From an uncultured bacterium (GTDB lineage Bacteria; Actinomycetota; Coriobacteriia; Coriobacteriales; Eggerthellaceae): a stretch of 24,528 nucleotides of DNA. Under the pieces are notes generated by a model, which did no database searches, was not told where the DNA came from, and saw nothing but the letters and a program-made list of their open reading frames with translations. The stretch covers positions 1 through 24,528 of the forward strand of contig CAJMPP010000032.1 of NCBI GenBank assembly GCA_905215325.1, read 5' to 3'. Made by a program: the position numbers and the translations under genes. Positions 13,913 to 21,886 of this stretch are shown piece by piece. Position 1 is the first letter of the stretch. Every line of letters begins with the position of its first letter.

Positions 13913-15811
13913 ATGGGGGTACGCGTTCCAAGGATCACGCTCAACGCCGACTTCGGCGACGAAAGCGCATTCGGCGAGCTGAGCTTGCTGTCGGTCGGAT
14001 ACGGCCTGCATCAAGCATGGGTGTACGCCACCATGTTCGGCACCGCCTCGGTGTTCGGGCCCATGCCCTGCTTCGAGGGGCTCTACGGCAGCAGCGTCAC
14101 CATGCCCTACCTGATCTCAACCATCGTCTACGTATTCGCCATGCTGCTCATCGCCGCCACGGACCAGCGCTTCCTGAAGCTGTACACATCTCGCAAGCTG
14201 CTCTGCATCGGCGCCGCGCTTTCGTGCGTGGGCTCGCTGCTGCTCTTGGCGGTCCCCTTCTTCGGAATCCCCTTGGCGGAAACGGCGTCCGGCATCATGA
14301 CCGGCATCGGCTCCGCCATCCTCATCGTATACTGGGGCACGGCGTTCGCCCGCACCGACAGCGCCTCGATCGTGCTGAACACCGCCATCGCCATTTCCAT
14401 CGCCATCGGCTTGTTCGCAACCGTGCTGCACTACGCGCCCTTCCCCGTATCCGCCATTGCGATCGCCTGCGTTCCGCTGCTTGAGCTGGCCATCTTGCTG
14501 AAGAAAACACCTCAACCCTTTCACGAGCGCAACGAGGTGCCCATCTTCAAGCCGCTGCCCATCAACCGCGGCAGGTTCGTCATGCGCTTCGGCGCCCCCG
14601 TGCTGGTGCTCGGCATCGCCCTGGGCATGCTGCGATCGAACTCGCTGCAGAACCTTGTGACGAAGACCAGCGTCGGCGCGCAGCCGATGCTGTTGCTGGC
14701 CGCCGGCTGTGCCACCGTGCTGGTGCTCGTGACCATCATGGCGCTCGGCGGCGGCGACCGCTGGAGCCGATTCTTCCAGCCCCTCGTGCCGTTCATCGCC
14801 GTCACCGTGTTCATCATGCCCCTCGCGAGCACTGAGAACGCGGTTCTAACCAGCGTGATCATGCTCGTGGGCTTCCTATGCTTCGAGTCTCTCATGTGGA
14901 TCTTCTTCGCCGACCTGTCGCAACGCTTCCGCCTGTCGCCCATCTTCGTGTTCGGGCTCGGCCGCGCCATCATGGCGGTCGCCATCATGTTCGGCACGCT
15001 CGTGCCCGTCGCCCTCGCAAGCTACGCGCACCTGCTGCCGTTCGGCGAGCAGACACTGGTAGTTTTGCTGCTGCTCGTCATCGTGTTCGCCTATGCGCTG
15101 CTGCCCCGCGAGCGCGAGATCGAGTCGATCATCATGCCGTGCCCCCTGGTCAAAGCCGTGTCCGCCAGCTTCGAACGCAAAGAGGAATCCCAGCGCGTCG
15201 CCGGCAAGCGCAACTGCGGCGCGGCCAAGGGCATGGAGGCCCTTGAGCAGGGGATGGCCGAGAGCGCTGCGCAGCGCGAACGGGCGGCGGACAACCTGGA
15301 AGCAGAAGGCGAAGCAGCGGCGGGCGACCAAGCGGCGGAGGACGAAGCAGCCGCACCGGCGGACGCTTCCTCGGCAGCCGTCGCCCCCTCGACGGCCAAC
15401 GCCATCCCCGCCGCCGCTTGCACGGCAGCCGAGGCCCGTCCTTGCGAAGGTTCGACGATGAGGGGAGGCGACGACGCCGCGGACCGAACCGCGCGCGAAC
15501 GGCAAGCAACCCAGCCCACGCCCGCGGCGATTGCCGAAGCGCGCTTCGAGAAACCTGGCGAACCGGCGCGCGGCGGCGGCCGTTTCCGCGGCAAATGCGA
15601 GACCGTGGCAAACACGTTCCTCCTGTCGCGTCGCGAGACCGAGATCCTTTTCTTCCTGGCCAAAGGCCATAACGCCGCCTACATTCAGGAGAAGCTCTAC
15701 ATCTCGGAGGGCACGGCCAAAACGCACATCCGCCACATCTACCGCAAGTGCGACATCCACAACCAGCAGGACCTCATGCGCATGGTCGAGGACGCGCAGC
15801 CGACGGAATAG
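13913..15811 (+). CDS. LuxR-type regulator with 12-helix membrane domain
   Basis: This encodes 632 residues. Residues about 20-400 contain twelve hydrophobic helices in two groups of six with a central loop (KKTPQPFHERNE), like a transporter-fold sensor. Residues about 405-560 are an Ala/Glu/Arg-rich low-complexity linker. The C-terminal 65 residues form a LuxR/GerE helix-turn-helix: LLSRRETEILFFLAKGHN, then YISEGTAKTHIRHIYRKCDI. No receiver or kinase domain is present. The ATG at 13913 was chosen because GGGAGGG lies 7 nt upstream; a TTG six bases earlier is too close to it. This architecture is widespread in Eggerthellaceae. The ligand and target genes are unknown; neighbouring genes are the first place to look for targets. 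Confidence 0.9.
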   Translation: MGVRVPRITLNADFGDESAFGELSLLSVGYGLHQAWVYATMFGTASVFGPMPCFEGLYGSSVTMPYLISTIVYVFAMLLIAATDQRFLKLYTSRKLLCIGAALSCVGSLLLLAVPFFGIPLAETASGIMTGIGSAILIVYWGTAFARTDSASIVLNTAIAISIAIGLFATVLHYAPFPVSAIAIACVPLLELAILLKKTPQPFHERNEVPIFKPLPINRGRFVMRFGAPVLVLGIALGMLRSNSLQNLVTKTSVGAQPMLLLAAGCATVLVLVTIMALGGGDRWSRFFQPLVPFIAVTVFIMPLASTENAVLTSVIMLVGFLCFESLMWIFFADLSQRFRLSPIFVFGLGRAIMAVAIMFGTLVPVALASYAHLLPFGEQTLVVLLLLVIVFAYALLPREREIESIIMPCPLVKAVSASFERKEESQRVAGKRNCGAAKGMEALEQGMAESAAQRERAADNLEAEGEAAAGDQAAEDEAAAPADASSAAVAPSTANAIPAAACTAAEARPCEGSTMRGGDDAADRTARERQATQPTPAAIAEARFEKPGEPARGGGRFRGKCETVANTFLLSRRETEILFFLAKGHNAAYIQEKLYISEGTAKTHIRHIYRKCDIHNQQDLMRMVEDAQPTE

Positions 15812-16171
15812 CGAAGCAAAAGCGATGCGGGGCGGCTTGGACGGACGCATGCGATGTCCGCCGCGGCGCGAGACTTGCAGCACGAGACACGGCCAGCCAA
15901 CAGCCTTGGCCCGGCGCGGAGACAGCATGGGAAGGCGCGAACGCCGGGGCTTCCGCAACGAACGCCCCGGCAATCGCCGCTCCCGCGCCCTAGACCCCCT
16001 CCCCCGCCTTCCCGACGCTTCACCTGGCGATTCCCCGCTTTCCCCGCTTACAATAAAATGACGATTGCATAAAGGACGCCATCTCGCCATTATGTTTGTG
16101 GCATGATGGACCATCGGTAAATTCGCGGCTTATCGCCGCCATGATATGGAACAGCGTTGCAAGGAGCGGTA
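15812..16171. other. Gene-free stretch before the fhaA operon
   Basis: No gene was found. It has a perfect 8-bp inverted repeat, GCCGGGGC (15943-15950) with GCCCCGGC (15964-15971), without a T-run. This is the only candidate stop for the LuxR-gene transcript. The last 110 nt are AT-richer and carry the fhaA promoter. Confidence 0.6.
16065..16093 (+). promoter_or_regulatory. Putative promoter of the fhaA-pknB operon
   Basis: TTGCAT (16065-16070), 17 nt and CATTAT (16088-16093). Both boxes match the consensus at four of six positions. It lies about 80 nt before the fhaA start, in the AT-rich part of the gap. Confidence 0.5.
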
Positions 16172-17353
16172 ATGGGCATCTTCTCGAAGTTCGAAGGCAA
16201 AATGGAGGACACGTTCGAGGGCACGGCGGACAAGATGTTCGACGCCCCCATCTCCCCCGTCCAGATCGCCAAGAAGGCCGAAAAGCAGATGCGCCGCGAG
16301 AAGATGGTCGGCGCCGGCAAGCAGTACGCACCCACGCTCTACACCGTGCTGGTCAACCCCGACGACGACCGCCGTCTGTTCGGCTACTACCCCACGCTCG
16401 CGGGTGAAACGGAAACCTACCTGGCCGCGAAGGCCTCCGAGCAGGGCCTGACCATGGACGGCCAGCCGCTCGTGCGCTTCATCGTCGACGAAGGCCTCAA
16501 GCACGGCAAGTTCGACGTCATCGCCGAAGCCGTCGCCGCGCCCATCATCTCCCAGCTGCGCAACGAGGAGATGGAGCGCTACGGCCTGGGCGGGGCGAAC
16601 GCCGGCTACGGCGCAGCCTCCGCATACCCTGCGCAGCAGTTCGGCCGCGCAGGCGCAGCCATGCCCGACCAGCGCTTCAACCAGTACGACCAATATGACC
16701 AGTACAGTCAGTACGACCAATACGATCAGTACGGCAACCAGGGCTATCAACAGATGCCCGCTGGAAACGGCTGGGAGGCCCAGGGCTATCGGGCCCCTGC
16801 GCAGGAATCTTGGGACCAGCCCGCTGCCGCCCCCGATTACGCCGCGGCGCAGCAGGCCGCGGCCGGTGCGGTCGATCAGTTCAACGCCTATGCCGCCGGC
16901 GCCGCCCCCGCGGCAGCCGCTGCCGGCTACGCCGCAGGTCAGGCGGCCGGTGCAGCTCCACGACCCCAGGCCATGCCGCAGCAGGCGGCACCCCAACAGG
17001 CCGCCAACACCGTGATGTTCGCCGGCGCCGGCGTGCCGGGCCAGCAGCCCGCCCAGCCGCAGCAGGCCTCCCGCGCCCGTCTGATCGACACGGCCGCCAA
17101 CCGCGCCATCGACCTGGCAAGCGCCCGCGTCACGCTCGGCCGCGAGTCGCGCAACGACATCACCATCCCCGACATCAACGTGTCGCGCACCCACGCCGAG
17201 ATCTCCCTGAGCCCGCAGGGCGCATGGGTCATCACCGACCTGGGCTCCACCAACGGCACGTACGTCAACGGACGCGCCGTCGCCAGCCAGCCGCTGAACG
17301 AGGGCGACCACATCGCCATGGGGTCCACGAACTTCGTCTTCACGTTGGCCTAA
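16172..17353 (+). CDS. fhaA: FhaA-type protein: DUF3662 plus FHA domain
   Basis: This encodes 393 residues. Residues 1-135 match the DUF3662 domain found at the start of FhaA (MGIFSKFEGKMEDTFEG..., FDAPISPVQIAKKAEKQM). A long linker (about 140-295) is rich in Ala, Gln and Tyr and includes a run of YDQ triplets at about 172-187. The C-terminal FHA domain (about 300-393) has LGRESRNDI, VSRTHAEI and DLGSTNGTYVNG, the residues that bind phosphothreonine. In mycobacteria FhaA binds the pseudokinase MviN and PknB-phosphorylated partners to tune peptidoglycan synthesis at the inner membrane. AAGGAG lies before the ATG; a TTG 15 nt upstream overlaps this site and was rejected. It is the first gene of the operon. 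Confidence 0.92.
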   Translation: MGIFSKFEGKMEDTFEGTADKMFDAPISPVQIAKKAEKQMRREKMVGAGKQYAPTLYTVLVNPDDDRRLFGYYPTLAGETETYLAAKASEQGLTMDGQPLVRFIVDEGLKHGKFDVIAEAVAAPIISQLRNEEMERYGLGGANAGYGAASAYPAQQFGRAGAAMPDQRFNQYDQYDQYSQYDQYDQYGNQGYQQMPAGNGWEAQGYRAPAQESWDQPAAAPDYAAAQQAAAGAVDQFNAYAAGAAPAAAAAGYAAGQAAGAAPRPQAMPQQAAPQQAANTVMFAGAGVPGQQPAQPQQASRARLIDTAANRAIDLASARVTLGRESRNDITIPDINVSRTHAEISLSPQGAWVITDLGSTNGTYVNGRAVASQPLNEGDHIAMGSTNFVFTLA

Positions 17354-17374
17354 GCGAAAGCGAGAGGATTCCCC

Positions 17375-17788
17375 GTGATCGATTACGCGCTGCTTCTTAT
17401 CCGCCTGCTGTTCGTCGCGCTGCTGTACCTGTTCCTGTTCGCCATCATGAAAACCGGCATCGGAGCGGTGCGCGGCCAGCGCAAACGCGAGCGCACGTGG
17501 AGCCTCTCGGTCGAAAAGGGCCCGAAGGAGCTGCGCGGCGTATCCATCGTGGTGCGCGGCCCGGTCATCGTGGGCCGCAACCCCGGGGCCGACATCGTCA
17601 TCGGTGCGGGCTACGTCTCCGGCAGGCATGCCCGCTTCAGCCTCATGGGGCAGAACCTGTTCGTGGAGGACCTGGGGTCCACCAATGGCACGGCCGTAAA
17701 CGGCCAGTTCATCAACGAGCCCACCGCCTTGCGTAACGGGGACACCGTCAACGTGGGCGACGTGGCCATTCGCGTGAGGTTTGCATAA
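17375..17788 (+). CDS. fhaB: FhaB/FipA-type membrane-anchored FHA protein
   Basis: This encodes 137 residues with a GTG start and AGAGGA upstream. One N-terminal helix (residues about 5-27) anchors it in the membrane, followed by a basic stretch (RGQRKRER). The FHA domain (about 60-137) has VGRNPGADI, VSGRHARF and DLGSTNGTAVNG, intact for phosphothreonine binding. The mycobacterial counterpart (FipA) links PknA/PknB phosphorylation to the division proteins FtsZ and FtsQ. The gene starts 21 nt after fhaA, and its TAA overlaps the ATG of the phosphatase gene by one base, so the two are translationally coupled. Confidence 0.92.
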   Translation: MIDYALLLIRLLFVALLYLFLFAIMKTGIGAVRGQRKRERTWSLSVEKGPKELRGVSIVVRGPVIVGRNPGADIVIGAGYVSGRHARFSLMGQNLFVEDLGSTNGTAVNGQFINEPTALRNGDTVNVGDVAIRVRFA

Positions 17789-19008
17789 TGTCCCGTGATA
17801 AACGTTCCTATCGCTCCACTCAACGCACGCGCAGAGGCGCCGTCACCACGTTCGGAAGCCGAACCGACGTCGGCTGCGTGCGCGACCACAACGAGGACAG
17901 CCTGGTGGTGGCCCCGCCGCTGTTCGCCGTCGCCGACGGCATGGGCGGCCACGCCGCAGGCGAGGTCGCTTCCGAGATAGCGGTGAACGTGCTGGCCGAG
18001 CTGGCCCCGAAGGACCTCGACGGCGCGGCCCTGGAGCGCGCCGTGGAAGAAGCGAACCACGAGATCATCCGCGCGGCGCGCGATGGGCGCGGGCGCGAGG
18101 GCATGGGTACCACCCTTACCGCCTGCATGCTGGAAAACGAGCGCCTCGTCATCGCGCAGGTCGGCGACTCGCGCGCCTACCTGCTGCATCACGGCAAGCT
18201 GCAGCAGCTTACGCGCGACCACAGCCTTATGGCCGACATGATCGAGGCCGGCCAGCTCACCCCCGAGGAAGCGCGCCATCATCCGCAACGCTCCGTCATC
18301 ACGCGCGCGCTCGGGTCCGACCCCAACACGCGCCCCGATATGTACGAGATCAATGTCGAGACCGGCGACCGCCTGCTCGTGTGCTCCGACGGCCTGTCGT
18401 CCATGATCGAGGACGAGCAGATCGAAGCCGTCATGCGACGCGTGCCCGACCCGCAACGCTGTGCATCGCAGCTGGTCAACGAGGCAATCGCCGCCGGCGG
18501 CCACGACAACGTCACCGTCATCGTCTCCAACGTCACCGGATTCGCCGAGAAACGCCGCCGCAAGCTGGCGCGCAAGACGAAGTTCTCCGTGGCGCTGGTG
18601 CTCGTGCTGTTCCTGGCCATCCTGGGCGGCGGCGCGTGGGGCGTGCACACGTGGCTCCACACCACCGCGTACCTGGGAGAGGACAACGGCAAGGTTGCCG
18701 TCTACGAGGGCATCCCCGCCGATTTCCTGGGCATGCACTTATATAAGCAACAAGAAGTCACCGACGTGAGCGTCGACAGCCTGCAGCCGGGCACGGCCAC
18801 GCGTCTGCAGGAGGGCATCCGCGTGGACAACATGGACGCCGCGCATGACCTGGTTCAGCAATATCGCGATGAAGCAGCGCAGCGCAGCAAGCCGGAAGGC
18901 TCCGAGCAAGCCGCATCCACGCAGGCAAGCGGCACCGCGACCACCGGAGACGCCGCGACCAACGCGCCGGCGGTCGCTTCGCAATCCGGCACGGGAACGC
19001 AGAGGTAG
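17788..19008 (+). CDS. pstP: PP2C-type Ser/Thr protein phosphatase, membrane anchored
   Basis: This encodes 406 residues. The PP2C domain (about 20-250) shows the metal-binding motifs DVGCVRDHNED (27-37), VADGMGGHAAGE (48-59), GTTLTAC, VGDSRAYL, CSDGLSSM and GGHDNVTVIV. One membrane helix follows (about 265-290), and then an outer domain of about 115 residues (GKVAVYEGIPADFLG...) with a Thr/Ala-rich tail. This is the PstP layout: the phosphatase faces the cytoplasm and removes phosphates placed by PknB on itself and on FHA partners. The outer part is of unknown role. It overlaps fhaB by one base, and 6 nt separate it from the next gene. Confidence 0.95.
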   Translation: MSRDKRSYRSTQRTRRGAVTTFGSRTDVGCVRDHNEDSLVVAPPLFAVADGMGGHAAGEVASEIAVNVLAELAPKDLDGAALERAVEEANHEIIRAARDGRGREGMGTTLTACMLENERLVIAQVGDSRAYLLHHGKLQQLTRDHSLMADMIEAGQLTPEEARHHPQRSVITRALGSDPNTRPDMYEINVETGDRLLVCSDGLSSMIEDEQIEAVMRRVPDPQRCASQLVNEAIAAGGHDNVTVIVSNVTGFAEKRRRKLARKTKFSVALVLVLFLAILGGGAWGVHTWLHTTAYLGEDNGKVAVYEGIPADFLGMHLYKQQEVTDVSVDSLQPGTATRLQEGIRVDNMDAAHDLVQQYRDEAAQRSKPEGSEQAASTQASGTATTGDAATNAPAVASQSGTGTQR

Positions 19009-19014
19009 CGCATC

Positions 19015-21810
19015 ATGTCCCGTCGCAACATAGAACTCGTCCTTCTGCTGGTGGCGGCGCCGGTCGTGGCGCTGCTGTTCATCATGATCGCCATCAACGA
19101 GGGCCAACAAGTCAACGTAGATTCGCTCAGCGTGCCCATCGGCATCTTCGCCGCCTTCGTGGTGGCCCACCTTGCCGTGCGCAAGCTCGCACCCGGCGCC
19201 GACCCCGCCCTACTGCCTCTGGCGTTCGGGCTATCGGGCATCGGCATCGCCTTCATCACGCGCATCGCGCCGTTCACGGACGCGCCCAACATGGCGCAAG
19301 GCCAGGTGGTCTGGCTGTTCGTGGGCGTTGCCTGCATGATCGTGGTGCTGGCGTTGTTCCGCAACCTCGATAAGATCGCCAACTACAAATACACCCTCAT
19401 GCTCGTGGGCATCCTCTTGCTGCTCTCGCCGATGGTCCCCGGCCTTGGCCAGGAAATCTACGGTAGCCGCATCTGGCTGCACATCGGCGGCTTCTCCTTC
19501 CAGCCCGGCGAGATCGCCAAGATCGTCATCGTGCTGTTCATGGCAAGCTATCTGGCCGAGAACCGCGAGCTGCTGTCCGTGTTCACCGTGCGCATGGGCC
19601 CGTTCCATCTGCCCGACATCCGATCGCTGCTGCCGCTCCTGCTCATGTGGGGCGTGGCCATGGTCATCGTGGTGTTCGAGAAGGACCTGGGCAGCGCCAT
19701 GGTGTTCTTCTTCGTGTTCCTGCTCATGCTCTACGTCGCCACGGGAAAGAAGTTCTACCTCGTGGTGGGCTTGGGCCTTATCGGCGTGGGCGCCCTGGCG
19801 GCCTATGCGGCATTCGGCCACGTGCAGGTACGCGTCAACACCTGGCTCGACCCGTTCTCGGATGCGCAGAACACCGGCTACCAGCTGTGCCAGGCGCTTT
19901 ACTCCATCGCCGACGGCGACCTGTTCGGCGTGGGCCTGGGCAACGGCCTTGCGGGCGGCACCGACGCGTTCAGCGCCATCCCCGTCGTGGAAAGCGACTT
20001 CATCTTCGCTGACATCGCCGAGGAGATCGGCCTTCTGGGCGCCGCCGGCGTGCTGCTGCTGTTCCTGTGCTTCGCCATCCGCGGCTTCCTGACCGCGGCG
20101 CGCGCGAAGTCCGACGTGTCCAGCTTCGTGGCCGTGGGCCTGACGGGCATGATCGTGCTGCAGGCGTTCATCATCGTGGGCGGCGTCACGCGCCTCATCC
20201 CGCTGACCGGCCTCACCCTTCCCTTCATCAGCCAGGGCGGCTCCTCGCTCTTGGGCAGCTTCATCATCGTGGGCTTCCTGCTGCGCGCGGGCGACGAGGC
20301 CACGGGCGTGGGCACGGAGATGCTCAACGTCACCACCTCCAGCCTGCACTCCAACAGCGTGCTCGGCCGCATCAGCCTGGGCAAGCGCCTGACCAACGGC
20401 ATGCTGCTGTGCAGCGCGCTGTTCGCCCTACTGGTGGCCAACCTCACCATGATCATGGTGGTGCAGGCCGACTCGTACCAGACCATGCCGGGCAACAACC
20501 ACACGCTCGCCAAAGAAGCGAAAAGCGAGCGCGGCACCATCTCCACTTACGACGGCATCGTGCTGGCGCGCAGCGCCTTGGACGACGACGGCAGCTACGA
20601 GCGCATCTACCCCGCCGGCGACCTGGCCACTCACGTGGTCGGATACGTGTCGCAGCAATACGGCACCTCGGGCATCGAGGCCTCGTACAACGAAACCTTG
20701 AAGGGCCAGGAGAGCTTCGCCAGCTGGACCGACGTGCTCAACGATATGGCAGGCGTGGGCACCGCCGGCAACGACGTCACGCTCACCATCAACTCGAAGA
20801 TCCAGCAAGCTGCCCAAGACGCGCTTGCCGGCAACAAGGGCGCAGCAGTGGTCATGGACCCGAAGACCGGAGCCGTTCTGGCGCTTGCCAGCGCACCCAC
20901 CTACGATGCCGCGGACTTCGAGCAGGTGATTGCGCAGGCGAACTCCGGCACGGCCGAGACCTCGCTGATCAACCGCGCCACGGGCACGCTGTACGCTCCC
21001 GGCTCCACGTTCAAGATGGTCACCTTGGCCACGGCGATCGAAGACGATGTGGCAAGCGAGTCCACCACGTTCTCGTCTCCGGGCACCATCACCATCGGCA
21101 ACGCCAGCGTGTCGAACTTCAACAAGACCAGCTACGGCACGCAAACGCTCGAGCAGGCAACGTGGTGGTCGGCGAACACCGTCTACGGCCAGTTGGGCGT
21201 GCAGATGGGCGCCGATAAGCTGGTGGAAGGCGCCGAGCGCTTCGGGTTCAACCAGGACCTGGACTTCCCCATCGTCATGTACACGTCGCTCATGGCCGAA
21301 CCGAGCGAGATGACCGAGTGGGAGACCGCCTGGGCCGCCGCCGGCGAGCCGGTCAACCCCATGAACCACGAAAGCCCCGCCGGCCCGCAGGCCACCGTGC
21401 TGCAGATGGCCATGGTGGGGAGCGCCATCGCCAACGACGGCGTGGAGATGAAGCCCTACCTGGTGGACGGCGTGTACAACGCCAACGGCCAGCGCAGCTT
21501 CACGGCGCAACCCGAGAAACTGCGCACCTCCATCAGCGCAGACACCGCAAAGCGCGTCCGCGATATCCTCAAGGGCGTTGTCAAGCAAGGCACCGGCACC
21601 GCCGCGCAGATCAACGGCGTGGAAGTAGCCGGCAAGACGGGCACGGCTGAGAAGGCCAACAGCAACGACAGCTGGTTCGTGGGCATGGCGCCCGCAGACA
21701 ACGCCGGCGTGGTGGTTGCCGTGGTCATCGAGGACGGCGACGAAGGCGTGGGCACCCAGAAGGCCCATGACATCTTGCAAACAGCTTTGGAAGTTCAGGG
21801 GCTTATATAG
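19015..21810 (+). CDS. RodA (SEDS) - PbpA fusion: peptidoglycan polymerase plus transpeptidase
   Basis: This encodes 931 residues joining two proteins that are normally separate. Residues 1 to about 425 are a multi-pass SEDS glycosyltransferase: FEKDLGSAM (221-229), QVRVNTWLDPFSD (271-283), SDFIFADIAEEIG (327-339, with D328 at the expected catalytic position) and PLTGLTLPFISQGGSS (396-411). A linker (about 425-458) and one more helix (about 462-484) lead into a class B penicillin-binding protein: dimerisation part with SERGTISTYDG (504-514), then PGSTFK (catalytic S664), SAN (719-721) and KTG (874-876), all intact. One chain should therefore make and crosslink glycan strands. The ATG lies 6 nt after pstP with AGAGG upstream. 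No stop or frameshift lies between the halves, and both keep their catalytic residues. Confidence 0.93.
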   Translation: MSRRNIELVLLLVAAPVVALLFIMIAINEGQQVNVDSLSVPIGIFAAFVVAHLAVRKLAPGADPALLPLAFGLSGIGIAFITRIAPFTDAPNMAQGQVVWLFVGVACMIVVLALFRNLDKIANYKYTLMLVGILLLLSPMVPGLGQEIYGSRIWLHIGGFSFQPGEIAKIVIVLFMASYLAENRELLSVFTVRMGPFHLPDIRSLLPLLLMWGVAMVIVVFEKDLGSAMVFFFVFLLMLYVATGKKFYLVVGLGLIGVGALAAYAAFGHVQVRVNTWLDPFSDAQNTGYQLCQALYSIADGDLFGVGLGNGLAGGTDAFSAIPVVESDFIFADIAEEIGLLGAAGVLLLFLCFAIRGFLTAARAKSDVSSFVAVGLTGMIVLQAFIIVGGVTRLIPLTGLTLPFISQGGSSLLGSFIIVGFLLRAGDEATGVGTEMLNVTTSSLHSNSVLGRISLGKRLTNGMLLCSALFALLVANLTMIMVVQADSYQTMPGNNHTLAKEAKSERGTISTYDGIVLARSALDDDGSYERIYPAGDLATHVVGYVSQQYGTSGIEASYNETLKGQESFASWTDVLNDMAGVGTAGNDVTLTINSKIQQAAQDALAGNKGAAVVMDPKTGAVLALASAPTYDAADFEQVIAQANSGTAETSLINRATGTLYAPGSTFKMVTLATAIEDDVASESTTFSSPGTITIGNASVSNFNKTSYGTQTLEQATWWSANTVYGQLGVQMGADKLVEGAERFGFNQDLDFPIVMYTSLMAEPSEMTEWETAWAAAGEPVNPMNHESPAGPQATVLQMAMVGSAIANDGVEMKPYLVDGVYNANGQRSFTAQPEKLRTSISADTAKRVRDILKGVVKQGTGTAAQINGVEVAGKTGTAEKANSNDSWFVGMAPADNAGVVVAVVIEDGDEGVGTQKAHDILQTALEVQGLI

Positions 21811-21886
21811 AAAAACGATGCTGAGCGGGGTACTATGGGTTTTACTCACAAATTCCGCCCAGCATGTGACCTAAAGGAGTTCAAAC

